Shown: positions 25,242 through 33,265 of the stretch, piece by piece
How the letters are laid out: every line of letters begins with the position of its first letter
How positions within the stretch are numbered: the stretch's first letter is position 1
NCBI RefSeq assembly: GCF_001278075.1
Contig: NZ_CP011340.1
Span: forward strand, 2,046,001 to 2,110,000
Length of the DNA stretch: 64,000 nucleotides
Source: Streptomyces pristinaespiralis
GTDB taxonomy: Bacteria; Actinomycetota; Actinomycetes; Streptomycetales; Streptomycetaceae
Direction: 5' to 3'
The notes under the pieces: generated by a model
What the model saw: the letters and a program-made list of their open reading frames with translations, nothing else
Told to the model about the DNA's origin: nothing
Databases searched by the model: none
Made by a program: the position numbers and the translations under genes

Positions 25242-25937
25242 ATGGCTGCGGCTCAGGGACATTTTTCCGATCATTCCAAAAGCGCTGACGAGAAGGGGAA
25301 CCCCGAACCGAGCAGTGACCCGGATACCGGCGCGGGTGCTGTTCCGCCCGTGTTCCGTCATGCGGTGGAGGCGCTTCGGTCGGCACGGTTGCGGCCGGAG
25401 ATCGAGGTCGAACCGACCCGGCCTCCGCAGCGGCTCGCCCCGCACTCGTACGCGCTGGAGGCGGCGGTCGTCGACGGCGAGGACGATCTCGCGGACGGCC
25501 GTCTGGTGCTGCTGCACGAGCCGGCCGGCCACGACGCCTGGAACGGCACGTTCCGGATGGTGACGCTGGTGCGTGCCGAGCTGGAGCCGGAGATGGCCGC
25601 CGACCCGCTGCTGCCGGAGGTGTGCTGGTCCTGGCTGACGGGGGCACTGGAGGCGCGCGGGCTGTCGTACGGGGTACCGAGCGGCACCGTCACCCGTGCG
25701 GGTTCTCACTATTTCGGAGGACTCTCCGACCGGCGTCCCGCGACCCAGATCGAGATCCGTGCGTCATGGACGCCCCGTGAGGGTCCGGGCGGGGCCCCGG
25801 ACACCGCCGCACATCTCGCCGCCTGGTGCGATCTGCTCTGCCAGATCGCCGGACTGCCGCCGTCGCCGGTCGGCCCGGCGGACAACGCGACGGGCGTGGT
25901 CACCCTTCCGCAGCGCCGCGGCCCCCAGCAGACCTGA
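25242..25937 (+). CDS. DUF3000-family protein
   Basis: A 231-residue soluble protein of a family confined to actinobacteria, with no known activity. After a polar N-terminus of about 35 residues, the conserved core begins at PPVFRHAVEALRSARLRPE and includes LAPHSYALEAAV, GTFRMVTLVRAELEPEMAADPL and SHYFGGLSDRRPATQIEIRASW. The ATG at 25242 is preferred to the earlier start at 25167, which would run into the hemE promoter. The conserved position next to hemE in Streptomyces (recalled, not checked) suggests shared regulation. Confidence 0.85.
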   Translation: MAAAQGHFSDHSKSADEKGNPEPSSDPDTGAGAVPPVFRHAVEALRSARLRPEIEVEPTRPPQRLAPHSYALEAAVVDGEDDLADGRLVLLHEPAGHDAWNGTFRMVTLVRAELEPEMAADPLLPEVCWSWLTGALEARGLSYGVPSGTVTRAGSHYFGGLSDRRPATQIEIRASWTPREGPGGAPDTAAHLAAWCDLLCQIAGLPPSPVGPADNATGVVTLPQRRGPQQT

Positions 25938-26227
25938 CCCGGCGGGGGCCGGCGGGGGCGGACACCGGGCCGGCGCCGGGGAAACTGGGCGCGGCCGTGC
26001 GCAGGAAACAGCGGGCTTCGCGTCGCCCGTGAATCACGCGCCTGAACGGTTCGCTCGTAGGATGATCGATCGCCTGTCCGAATTGCCCCGATTATTACTC
26101 ACCAAATCGTGATCATTCTCTAAAGGCGGACGGGTTCGGTGCCGAAGAGGTCAATGACCCAACTGCACGGTTCGCCCCGGCTTCACCCCCCGAGCCGGCT
26201 CCGTCCCGCACCTTTCCAGGAGGCCTG

Positions 26228-26890
26228 GTGTCCGTTCTTCTCGAGCAGCCCGCAAGCCTGGTCGCCTACCGCCCGAACAAGCCGACGGCCATGGTCGTCG
26301 TGGCCGACCCGCGCGTCCGTTCCACCGTCACCCGCCACCTGTGGGCACTCGGGGTCCGTGACGTCATCGAGGCGTCGTCCATCGCGGAGGCACGTCCCCG
26401 CGTCGGCAACCCGCGCGACATCTGCGTTGCCGACGTCCATCTGCCCGACGGTTCCGGGCTGACCCTCCTGTCCGAAACCCGTGCGGCGGGCTGGCCCAAC
26501 GGCCTGGCCCTGTCCGCCGCCGACGACATCGGCGCCGTGCGCAACGCCCTGGCCGGCGGTGTCAAGGGTTATGTCGTCACCGGTACCCGAACCAACATCG
26601 GCCACCCGACCCGTCCCGGCGCCGCCCCCATCGGCGCCGCGGCGAACCGTATGCACCGCCGCCCCCCGGGTGCCCCGAGCCACCCGGGCGGCTACCGCGA
26701 ACTGTCCGGCCGCGAGGTCGAGGTCCTGCGCCTCGTCGCGGAAGGCCAGTCCAACAAGGCCATCGGCGTCTCCATGGGCCTGTCCGCGCTGACCGTCAAG
26801 AGCCACCTCGCCCGCATCGCCCGCAAGCTGGGCACGGGTGACCGTGCCGGAATGGTGGCCGTGGCACTGCGCACCGGAATCATCCACTGA
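26228..26890 (+). CDS. LuxR/NarL-type response regulator with atypical receiver
   Basis: A 220-residue DNA-binding regulator with a GTG start after AGGAGG. Residues about 20-110 form a receiver-like domain with the phospho-acceptor-like aspartate in CVADVHLPDGSG, but only one acidic residue in the first acidic pocket (VVVADPRV). The usual conserved lysine is absent (GYVVTGTRT), so phosphorylation is doubtful. A Pro/Gly-rich linker leads to a C-terminal LuxR helix-turn-helix (LSGREVEVLRLVAEGQSNKAI, ALTVKSHLARIARKLG). No sensor kinase is adjacent. The upstream region contains an AT-rich stretch (26080-26125), a good promoter location. A strong palindrome follows the gene. Confidence 0.88.
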   Translation: MSVLLEQPASLVAYRPNKPTAMVVVADPRVRSTVTRHLWALGVRDVIEASSIAEARPRVGNPRDICVADVHLPDGSGLTLLSETRAAGWPNGLALSAADDIGAVRNALAGGVKGYVVTGTRTNIGHPTRPGAAPIGAAANRMHRRPPGAPSHPGGYRELSGREVEVLRLVAEGQSNKAIGVSMGLSALTVKSHLARIARKLGTGDRAGMVAVALRTGIIH

Positions 26891-26907
26891 CCGCTTCGTA
26901 TTCTTTT

Positions 26908-26943
26908 CGCGCCCGTCGACGGAACGTTCCGTCGACGGGCGCG
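26908..26943 (+). terminator. Perfect 36-bp palindrome after the LuxR-type gene
   Basis: CGCGCCCGTCGACGGAAC at 26908-26925 is followed directly by its perfect reverse complement, 17 bases after the stop and 25 bases before the RNase D start. It could form a fully paired hairpin of 16 or more base pairs. Confidence 0.78.
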
Positions 26944-26968
26944 TTCCGTTCACAGATACCCTTGACAC

Positions 26969-28255
26969 GTGACCGACGCCCAAGAGACCGCAGCAGAGAC
27001 GACACTGCATACCACCGGGGGCGCTCCCTCGGACGACGAGGTCCCTGCCGCAGGGCTGCCGATCCCGTTGCTGGAGCCCCGTGAGGGCATTCCCCCGGTG
27101 GTCGCCGACGAGGACGCCCTGGCCGAGGTGATCGCCGCGTTCGCGGCCGGCACCGGCCCCGTGGCCGTCGACGCGGAGCGCGCGTCCGGCTACCGCTACG
27201 GACAGCGCGCGTACCTCGTGCAGCTGCGCCGCGAGGGCGCCGGCACCGCGCTCGTCGATCCCGTCGGCTGTCCCGACCTTTCCGCGCTCGGCGACGCGCT
27301 CGCCGACACCGAGTGGATCCTGCACGCCGCCACGCAGGACCTTCCCTGCCTGCGTGAAATAGGCATGGTCCCGGCGCGGATCTTCGACACGGAGCTGGCC
27401 GGGCGGCTCGGCGGCTTCCCCCGGGTCGGCCTCGGCGCGATGGTCGAGAGCGTGCTCGGCTACGCCCTGGAGAAGGGCCACTCCGCCGTCGACTGGTCCA
27501 CCCGCCCGCTGCCCGAGCCGTGGCTGCGCTACGCGGCGCTCGACGTGGAGCTGCTGGTCGACCTGCGCGACGCGCTGGAGAAGGAACTGGACCGGCAGGG
27601 CAAGCTCGACTGGGCCCACCAGGAGTTCGACGCGATCGCCTCCGCCCCGCCCCCGCCGCCGCGCCGTGACCCCTGGCGGCGTACGTCGGGGATGCACAAG
27701 GTGCGCCGCCGCCGCCAGATGGCGGTCGTACGGGAGATGTGGACCGTGCGCGACCGGGTCGCCCAGCGCCGGGACGTGTCCCCCGGCAAGGTGCTCGGCG
27801 ACGCCGCGATCGTTGAGGCCGCGCTCGCCCTGCCGGCGAACGTGCACGCCCTCACCGCGCTGCCCGGCTTCGGGCACCGGATGGGCCGGCGTCAGCTCGA
27901 GCAGTGGCAGGCCGCGGTCGACCGGGCCAAGGCCCTGCCCGACTCCGAACTCCCGCAGCCCGGCCAGCCGCTGAACGGTCCGCCGCCGCCCCGGTCGTGG
28001 GCCGACAAGGACCCGGCCGCCGCGGCCCGCCTGTCCGCCGCGCGCGCGGCGGTCTCCGCGCTGGCGGAGCAGCTGAACATGCCGCAGGAGAACCTGATCA
28101 CGCCGGACACCGTGCGGCGGGTGTGCTGGGAGCCGCCCGCGACGGTCACGCTCACGTCGGTGGCCGACGTGCTGGAGTCCCTCGGCGCGCGTCCGTGGCA
28201 GCGGGAGCTCGTCGCGCCCCTGCTGGCCGCGGCGCTCACGGCCCGCCCGGCGTAG
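26969..28255 (+). CDS. Ribonuclease D-like 3'-5' exonuclease with HRDC domain
   Basis: A 428-residue enzyme of the DEDD exonuclease superfamily that trims structured RNA 3' ends. The metal ligands are recognisable: VAVDAERASG (Asp, Glu), WILHAATQDL (Asp region) and YAALDVELLVDL (Tyr-x3-Asp). An HRDC domain follows near residue 235-310 (RRRRQMAVVREMWTVRDRVAQRRD). A second helical region sits near the C-terminus, as in actinobacterial RNase D. The GTG start is 26 bases after the regulator terminator. The 3' end overlaps the converging LysR gene by 20 bp. Confidence 0.9.
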   Translation: MTDAQETAAETTLHTTGGAPSDDEVPAAGLPIPLLEPREGIPPVVADEDALAEVIAAFAAGTGPVAVDAERASGYRYGQRAYLVQLRREGAGTALVDPVGCPDLSALGDALADTEWILHAATQDLPCLREIGMVPARIFDTELAGRLGGFPRVGLGAMVESVLGYALEKGHSAVDWSTRPLPEPWLRYAALDVELLVDLRDALEKELDRQGKLDWAHQEFDAIASAPPPPPRRDPWRRTSGMHKVRRRRQMAVVREMWTVRDRVAQRRDVSPGKVLGDAAIVEAALALPANVHALTALPGFGHRMGRRQLEQWQAAVDRAKALPDSELPQPGQPLNGPPPPRSWADKDPAAAARLSAARAAVSALAEQLNMPQENLITPDTVRRVCWEPPATVTLTSVADVLESLGARPWQRELVAPLLAAALTARPA

Positions 28256-29162
28256 CAGGCGCGTCCACGGCGACGGGGCCCGCGGCCCCGGTGAAGGCCC
28301 CGCGGCAGTGGACGCTCAGCGCCCGTACCGCGGGGTCGCCCGTCCGCCGCCGGACCAGGGCGAGCAGCGCGGGTGCGCGGACGTCGTCGATGAGGCGGAC
28401 GGTCAGCCCGTCCTGACACGCGGCGGCCATGGACTCGCTCAGCACCGCGACACCGAGGCCGCGCCGGGCGAGCGCCGCGACGGCCTCCGCGGCGCCCGCC
28501 TGGAGCGCGATCCGCGGTTCGACGCCCTGCTCGGCGCAGACGCCGTCGAGCACCGTGCGCAGTCCGGTGCCCGGGGGCATGCAGACGAGCGGGTGGGCCG
28601 CGGCCTCCCGCAGAGTGACACGGCGGCACCGCGCGAGGGCGTGGTCGTGGGGAACGGCGACGACGAGCCGTTCACTGATCACCGTCCATGTGTCGAGACC
28701 CTCGAGCTCCAAGGCCGCGGTCCCGACGAGCGCCAGGTCGACGCCGCCCGTGCGTACGGCCTCGATCAGCCGGTCGGAGTTGTCCTCCAGCAGACGCAGT
28801 TCCACGCCCGGGTGCGCCCGGTGGAAGGCGGCGAGTCCGTCGAAGAACGGCGTGACGGTGCACCCCGCGACCATGCCGACCGTCAGCCGGCCCCGGATCA
28901 GGCCGGTCAGCTCCCCCACCGACCGGCCGACGGCCCCGGCCGCGGCGAGGGCCGCCCGTGCGTGCCCGAGTGCCGCCTCCCCGGCCGGGGTGAGCGTCAC
29001 GCTGCGGGCCGTCCGGTCGAACAGCTCCGCGCCGACCTCGCTCTCCAGGCGGCGGATCTGGGCGCTGACGCCGGACTGGCTGATGTGCAGGCGTGCGGCG
29101 GCACGGGTGAAGTTCCGCTCCTCGGCGACCGCCACGAAGTACGCGAGCTGCCTCAGTTCCAT
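28236..29162 (-). CDS. LysR-family transcriptional regulator
   Basis: A 308-residue regulator. The N-terminal winged helix-turn-helix is typical: MELRQLAYFVAVAEERNFTR, then AARLHISQSGVSAQIRRLE. The rest is a substrate-binding-protein-like effector domain with VVAVPHDHALA and VCMPPGTGLRTVLDG. It is transcribed divergently from the SnoaL-like gene, and the intervening sequence carries an inverted repeat, so it probably controls both that gene and itself, the classic LysR arrangement. The effector is unknown. Confidence 0.93.
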   Translation of the reverse strand: MELRQLAYFVAVAEERNFTRAAARLHISQSGVSAQIRRLESEVGAELFDRTARSVTLTPAGEAALGHARAALAAAGAVGRSVGELTGLIRGRLTVGMVAGCTVTPFFDGLAAFHRAHPGVELRLLEDNSDRLIEAVRTGGVDLALVGTAALELEGLDTWTVISERLVVAVPHDHALARCRRVTLREAAAHPLVCMPPGTGLRTVLDGVCAEQGVEPRIALQAGAAEAVAALARRGLGVAVLSESMAAACQDGLTVRLIDDVRAPALLALVRRRTGDPAVRALSVHCRGAFTGAAGPVAVDAPATPGGP

Positions 29163-29181
29163 AACCAGAAATGCTAGCTCC

Positions 29182-29210
29182 GATCAGAACCATCTGTTGG
29201 ACTTCTGATC
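29182..29210. promoter_or_regulatory. Candidate LysR operator
   Basis: GATCAGAA (29182-29189) and TTCTGATC (29203-29210) are perfect inverted repeats 13 bases apart. They lie 20 bases upstream of the lysR start and 51 bases upstream of the divergent SnoaL-like gene. The T-N11-A type spacing is consistent with LysR dimer binding. Confidence 0.55.
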
Positions 29211-29260
29211 ACCCGGGGCCGATCGTTGAAGGACCGAAGCCGGAGCAGCTGGAGGTAGCG

Positions 29261-29626
29261 ATGACGGAGTACGAGAAGGCCCTGCGCCCCGAGGACATCA
29301 CCCGCCTCTTCGTCGAGCGGTCCAACGCGGGCGACGCGGCCGGGGTGGCCGCCCTGTACGAAGAGGACGCGGTCCTGGCCTACCCGCCGGGCCGGCGGAC
29401 GGTGGGCCGTGAGGCGATCAGGGCGCTGTGGGAGAAGGTGCTGGCGAACGCCCCCACCTTCCGCCCGGAGACGCCGCTGCCGACGCTGATCAGCGGAGAC
29501 CTCGCGCTGACGTCCACGCCCCCGTCGGACGGGGCCGGGGCCCGGGCACAGGTCGCCCGCCGCCAGCCGGACGGGAGCTGGCTGCGGGTGCTGGACCAGC
29601 CGGAGTTCGTGACGCCGACGGACTGA
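29261..29626 (+). CDS. SnoaL-like/NTF2-fold protein
   Basis: A 121-residue protein with the NTF2-like alpha+beta cone pattern: ITRLFVERSNAGDAAGVAALYEE, then TVGREAIRALWEKVLANAP and a final strand region GSWLRVLDQPEF. Such proteins are small-molecule isomerases, cyclases or binding proteins. No catalytic residues can be assigned. The ATG follows GGAGG. It is divergent from the LysR gene and probably its target. It is followed by about 200 bp without a gene before fadA. Confidence 0.8.
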   Translation: MTEYEKALRPEDITRLFVERSNAGDAAGVAALYEEDAVLAYPPGRRTVGREAIRALWEKVLANAPTFRPETPLPTLISGDLALTSTPPSDGAGARAQVARRQPDGSWLRVLDQPEFVTPTD

Positions 29627-29824
29627 GCGGCCGCCGGACGGAGCGTTTCGCGCCTGGCCGGGACGGGGAAGGGCTCCGCGCAGCCGCCTGCGACGTGTGA
29701 CCTTCACCGCTCCCGGCCCAGGGGGTGGGCAGCCTGGTTACCCACAAGTAGCATGGGGCGAGCAAGCGCACGCTCAGCCGTGCGCCCGCAGCAGTGCAAC
29801 CCCGCACCCTGGAGGAGAGCCATC

Positions 29825-31051
29825 GTGCCTCGTACCGTCAGGGACGTCGTCTTCGTCGACGGCGTCCGCACCCCGTTCGGCAAGGCGGGCCCGAAGGGCA
29901 TCTACCACGAGACCCGCGCCGACGATCTTGTCGTGAAGGCCATCCGGGAGCTGCTGCGCCGCAACCCGGCCCTCGACCCCGCGAAGATCGACGAGGTCGC
30001 CATCGCCGCGACCACGCAGATCGGTGACCAGGGTCTGACCCTCGGCCGTACCGCCGGCATCCTCGCCGGTCTGCCGCAGTCCGTGCCCGGCTACTCCATC
30101 GACCGGATGTGCGCCGGTGCGCTCACCGCCGTGACGAGCGTCGCCGGTTCCATCGCGTTCGGCGCGTACGACGCCGTCATCGCCGGTGGTGTCGAGCACA
30201 TGGGCCGTCACCCCATGGGCGAGGGCGTCGACCCGAACCCGCGCTTCGTCAGCGAGAAGCTCGTCGACGAGTCCGCCCTCTTCATGGGCATGACCGCGGA
30301 GAACCTGCACGACCGGTACCCGCAGATCACCAAGCAGCGCGCCGACGAGTACGCCGTGCGTTCGCAGGAGAAGGCCGCCAAGGCGTACGCCAACGGCAAG
30401 ATCCAGCAGGACCTGGTGCCGGTCTCCGTCCGCCGCACCAACCCGGAGGCCGGCGAGACCGGCTGGGGCCTGGTCACCGCCGACGAGCCGATGCGCCCGG
30501 GCACCACGCTCGAGTCCCTCGCGGGCCTGAAGACGCCGTTCCGCGTCCACGGCCGCGTCACCGCCGGCAACGCCGCGGGCCTGAACGACGGCGCAACCGC
30601 CTCGATCATCGCGTCCGAGGAGTTCGCCCGCGAGAACGACCTCCCGGTCAGGATGCGCCTCGTCTCGTACGCCTTCGCCGGTGTCGAGCCGGAGGTCATG
30701 GGCTACGGCCCGATCCCCGCGACCGAGAAGGCCCTCGCCAAGGCCGGCCTGTCGATCGAGGACATCAACCTCTTCGAGATCAACGAGGCCTTCGCCGTCC
30801 AGGTGCTGGCGTTCCTCGAGCACTACGGCATCGCCGACGACGACGCCCGCGTCAACCAGTACGGCGGCGCGATCGCGTACGGCCACCCGCTGGCCTCGTC
30901 CGGTGTGCGTCTGATGACCCAGCTGGCCCGTCAGTTCGAGGAGCAGCCGGAGGTCCGCTACGGCCTCACGACGATGTGCGTCGGCTTCGGCATGGGCGCC
31001 ACGGTCATCTGGGAGAACCCGCACCACAAGGACGCCGGAGGCGACAAGTGA
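29825..31051 (+). CDS. fadA: Acetyl-CoA C-acyltransferase (3-ketoacyl-CoA thiolase)
   Basis: A 408-residue cytosolic thiolase that cleaves 3-ketoacyl-CoA with CoA in beta-oxidation. The nucleophilic cysteine is in SIDRMCAGALTAV, the NEAFA motif precedes YGGAIAYGHPLASSG with its histidine, and the second cysteine is in TTMCVGFGMGA. The GTG start follows GGAGGAG; the longer frame from 29753 reaches into the promoter region. The stop overlaps the start of fadB (GTGA), so the two subunits are translationally coupled, as expected for a trifunctional complex. Confidence 0.93.
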   Translation: MPRTVRDVVFVDGVRTPFGKAGPKGIYHETRADDLVVKAIRELLRRNPALDPAKIDEVAIAATTQIGDQGLTLGRTAGILAGLPQSVPGYSIDRMCAGALTAVTSVAGSIAFGAYDAVIAGGVEHMGRHPMGEGVDPNPRFVSEKLVDESALFMGMTAENLHDRYPQITKQRADEYAVRSQEKAAKAYANGKIQQDLVPVSVRRTNPEAGETGWGLVTADEPMRPGTTLESLAGLKTPFRVHGRVTAGNAAGLNDGATASIIASEEFARENDLPVRMRLVSYAFAGVEPEVMGYGPIPATEKALAKAGLSIEDINLFEINEAFAVQVLAFLEHYGIADDDARVNQYGGAIAYGHPLASSGVRLMTQLARQFEEQPEVRYGLTTMCVGFGMGATVIWENPHHKDAGGDK

Positions 31052-33174
31052 CCACCACCGCTGAACTCCTGAAGGGCGCGGCAGAGCTGTTCCCCGACGA
31101 GGTCGTCACGCAGGCGCACGTCCGCCACCTCGACCTCCCCGGCGCCGGGCGCTTCGCGCTCATCACGCTGGACAACGGCCTGGACCACACCAAGCCGACC
31201 ACCTTCGGCCCGCAGTCCCTCGCGAACCTGGACACCGCGATCGACCAGGTCGAGGCGGAGGCGGCGAACGGCGACATCGTCGGCGTCGGCATCACCGGCA
31301 AGCCGTTCATCTTCGCCGTCGGCGCCGACCTCAAGGGCGTGGAGCTGCTGGGGCAGCACTCCGACGCGCTGGCCATCGGCAAGGGCGGCCACGACGTCTT
31401 CAAGCGTCTCTCCGCCCTCGCGGTCCCGACCTTCGCCTACTACAACGGCGCGGCCATGGGCGGCGGCGTCGAGGTCGGTCTGCACTGCTCGTACCGCACC
31501 GTCTCGAAGGCGATCCCGGCCTTCTCGCTGCCCGAGGTCTTCCTCGGTCTCGTCCCCGGCTGGGGCGGCTGCACGATCCTGCCGAACCTGATCGGCGCGG
31601 AGCGCGCGGTCTCGGTCATCATCGAGAACTCGCTCAGCCAGAACAAGCAGCTCAAGGGCACCCAGGTCTACGAGCTCGGCATCGCCGACGCGATCTTCGA
31701 GGGCGCCGACTTCCTGGAGCAGTCCCTGCTCTGGACGGCGTCCGTCCTCAAGGGCGAGATCGCCGTCGAGCGCCTTGAGGTCGACCGCGGCGAGGCCTGG
31801 GACCAGGCCGTCGCCAAGGGCCGGTTCGTCGCCGACTCCAAGGTGCACGGCGCTGCCCCGGCCGCGTACCGCGCCCTGGACATCATCGAGGTGTCCAAGG
31901 ACGGCGACCTGCAGAAGGGCTTCGACGCCGAGGACCAGGCCCTGGCCGACCTCATCATGGGCGGCGAACTGCGCTCCGGCATCTACGCCTTCAACCTGGT
32001 GCAGAAGCGCGGCAAGCGCCCGGCCGGCGCGCCGGACAAGAGCCTGGCCCGCCCGGTCACCAAGGTCGGCGTCGTCGGCGCCGGCCTGATGGCCTCGCAG
32101 CTCGCTCTGCTCTTCCTGCGCCGCCTCGAGGTGCCGGTCGTGCTGACCGACATCGACCAGGAGCGCATCGACAAGGGCGTGGGCTACGTCCACGCCGAGA
32201 TCGAGAAGCTGCTCGGCAAGGGCCGCATCAACCAGGACAAGGCCAACCGCCTCAAGGCCCTGGTGACCGGTGTGCTCGACAAGGCCGAGGGCTTCGCGGA
32301 CGCGGACTTCGTCATCGAGGCCGTGTTCGAGGAGATGTCGGTCAAGCAGAAGGTGTTCGCGGAGGTCGAGGCGGTCGCCCCGGCGCACGCGATCCTCGCC
32401 ACCAACACCTCGTCGCTGTCGGTCTCCGAGATGGCGTCGCAGCTGAAGCACCCCGAGCGGGTCGTCGGCTTCCACTTCTTCAACCCGGTCGCGGTCCTGC
32501 CGCTGCTGGAGATCGTCCGCGGCGAGAAGACGGACGACGCTTCGCTGGCCACCGCGTTCGGTGTCGCGAAGAAGCTGAAGAAGACCGCGGTGCTCACCAA
32601 GGACGCCCCGGCGTTCGTCGTGAACCGCATCCTGACCCGCTTCATGGGCGAGATCCAGAACGTCATCGACGAGGGCACCCCGGTGGCCACCGCCGAGAAG
32701 GCCATCGAGCCGCTCGGCCTGCCGATGTCGCCGCTGGTCCTGCTGGAGCTCGTCGGTCCGGCCATCGGCCTGCACGTCTCCGAGACCCTGAACCGCGCCT
32801 TCCCGGAGCGCTTCAAGGTCTCCGAGAACCTGGCCGCGGTCGTCAAGGCCGGCAAGCGCGGCTTCTACGTCTACGACTCCGGCAAGCCGGAGCTGGACCC
32901 GGAGGTCGCCGCGCTGCTGAAGCAGGGCGACACCGTCCTGACGGAGGAGCAGGTCCGCGACCGCGTCCTGGACGCCGTCGCGCAGGAGATCGGCCTGATG
33001 CTCGAGGAGGGTGTCGTGGCCGAGGCCCAGGACATCGACCTCTGCCTGATCACGGGCGCCGGCTGGCCCTTCCACCTGGGCGGCATCACGCCGTACCTGG
33101 ACCGCGAGGGCGTCTCCCAGCGGGTGAACGGCAAGCCGTTCCTGGCACCGGGCGTGGCGAGCGTCCCGGCGTAA
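31048..33174 (+). CDS. fadB: Multifunctional beta-oxidation enzyme: enoyl-CoA hydratase / 3-hydroxyacyl-CoA dehydrogenase
   Basis: A 708-residue protein. The N-terminal crotonase domain (about 15-300) has the oxyanion segment YYNGAAMGGGVEVGLHC and the glycine-rich FLGLVPGWGGCTILP. The NAD-binding 3-hydroxyacyl-CoA dehydrogenase domain starts near residue 335 with VGVVGAGLMASQLALLF and carries ATNTSSLSVSEMA and GFHFFNPVAVLPLLE. Two C-terminal helical domains follow. Together with the coupled thiolase it performs three steps of the fatty-acid oxidation cycle. The GTG start overlaps the fadA stop. A strong hairpin ends the operon. Confidence 0.94.
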   Translation: MTTTAELLKGAAELFPDEVVTQAHVRHLDLPGAGRFALITLDNGLDHTKPTTFGPQSLANLDTAIDQVEAEAANGDIVGVGITGKPFIFAVGADLKGVELLGQHSDALAIGKGGHDVFKRLSALAVPTFAYYNGAAMGGGVEVGLHCSYRTVSKAIPAFSLPEVFLGLVPGWGGCTILPNLIGAERAVSVIIENSLSQNKQLKGTQVYELGIADAIFEGADFLEQSLLWTASVLKGEIAVERLEVDRGEAWDQAVAKGRFVADSKVHGAAPAAYRALDIIEVSKDGDLQKGFDAEDQALADLIMGGELRSGIYAFNLVQKRGKRPAGAPDKSLARPVTKVGVVGAGLMASQLALLFLRRLEVPVVLTDIDQERIDKGVGYVHAEIEKLLGKGRINQDKANRLKALVTGVLDKAEGFADADFVIEAVFEEMSVKQKVFAEVEAVAPAHAILATNTSSLSVSEMASQLKHPERVVGFHFFNPVAVLPLLEIVRGEKTDDASLATAFGVAKKLKKTAVLTKDAPAFVVNRILTRFMGEIQNVIDEGTPVATAEKAIEPLGLPMSPLVLLELVGPAIGLHVSETLNRAFPERFKVSENLAAVVKAGKRGFYVYDSGKPELDPEVAALLKQGDTVLTEEQVRDRVLDAVAQEIGLMLEEGVVAEAQDIDLCLITGAGWPFHLGGITPYLDREGVSQRVNGKPFLAPGVASVPA

Positions 33175-33186
33175 CGCGCACACGGA

Positions 33187-33226
33187 CCTCCGCCCCGGCA
33201 CCGCGTCAGCGGCGCCGGGGCGGAGG
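33187..33226. terminator. 13-bp perfect stem hairpin after fadAB
   Basis: CCTCCGCCCCGGC (33187-33199) and GCCGGGGCGGAGG (33214-33226) pair perfectly around a 14-base loop, between the fadB stop and the stop of the convergent SGNH-hydrolase gene. Confidence 0.78.
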
Positions 33227-33265
33227 CGTTCCCGGGTCCGTGGCCCGGGGCTCACCGGCGGGTGT

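Noticed and set aside
30958..33255. A 765-codon open frame on the minus strand opposite fadB
   Set aside because: It is an antisense shadow caused by GC-biased codons; the plus strand has full fadB homology and a coupled start, while the antisense product is low-complexity Val/Leu/Gly/Asp-rich.
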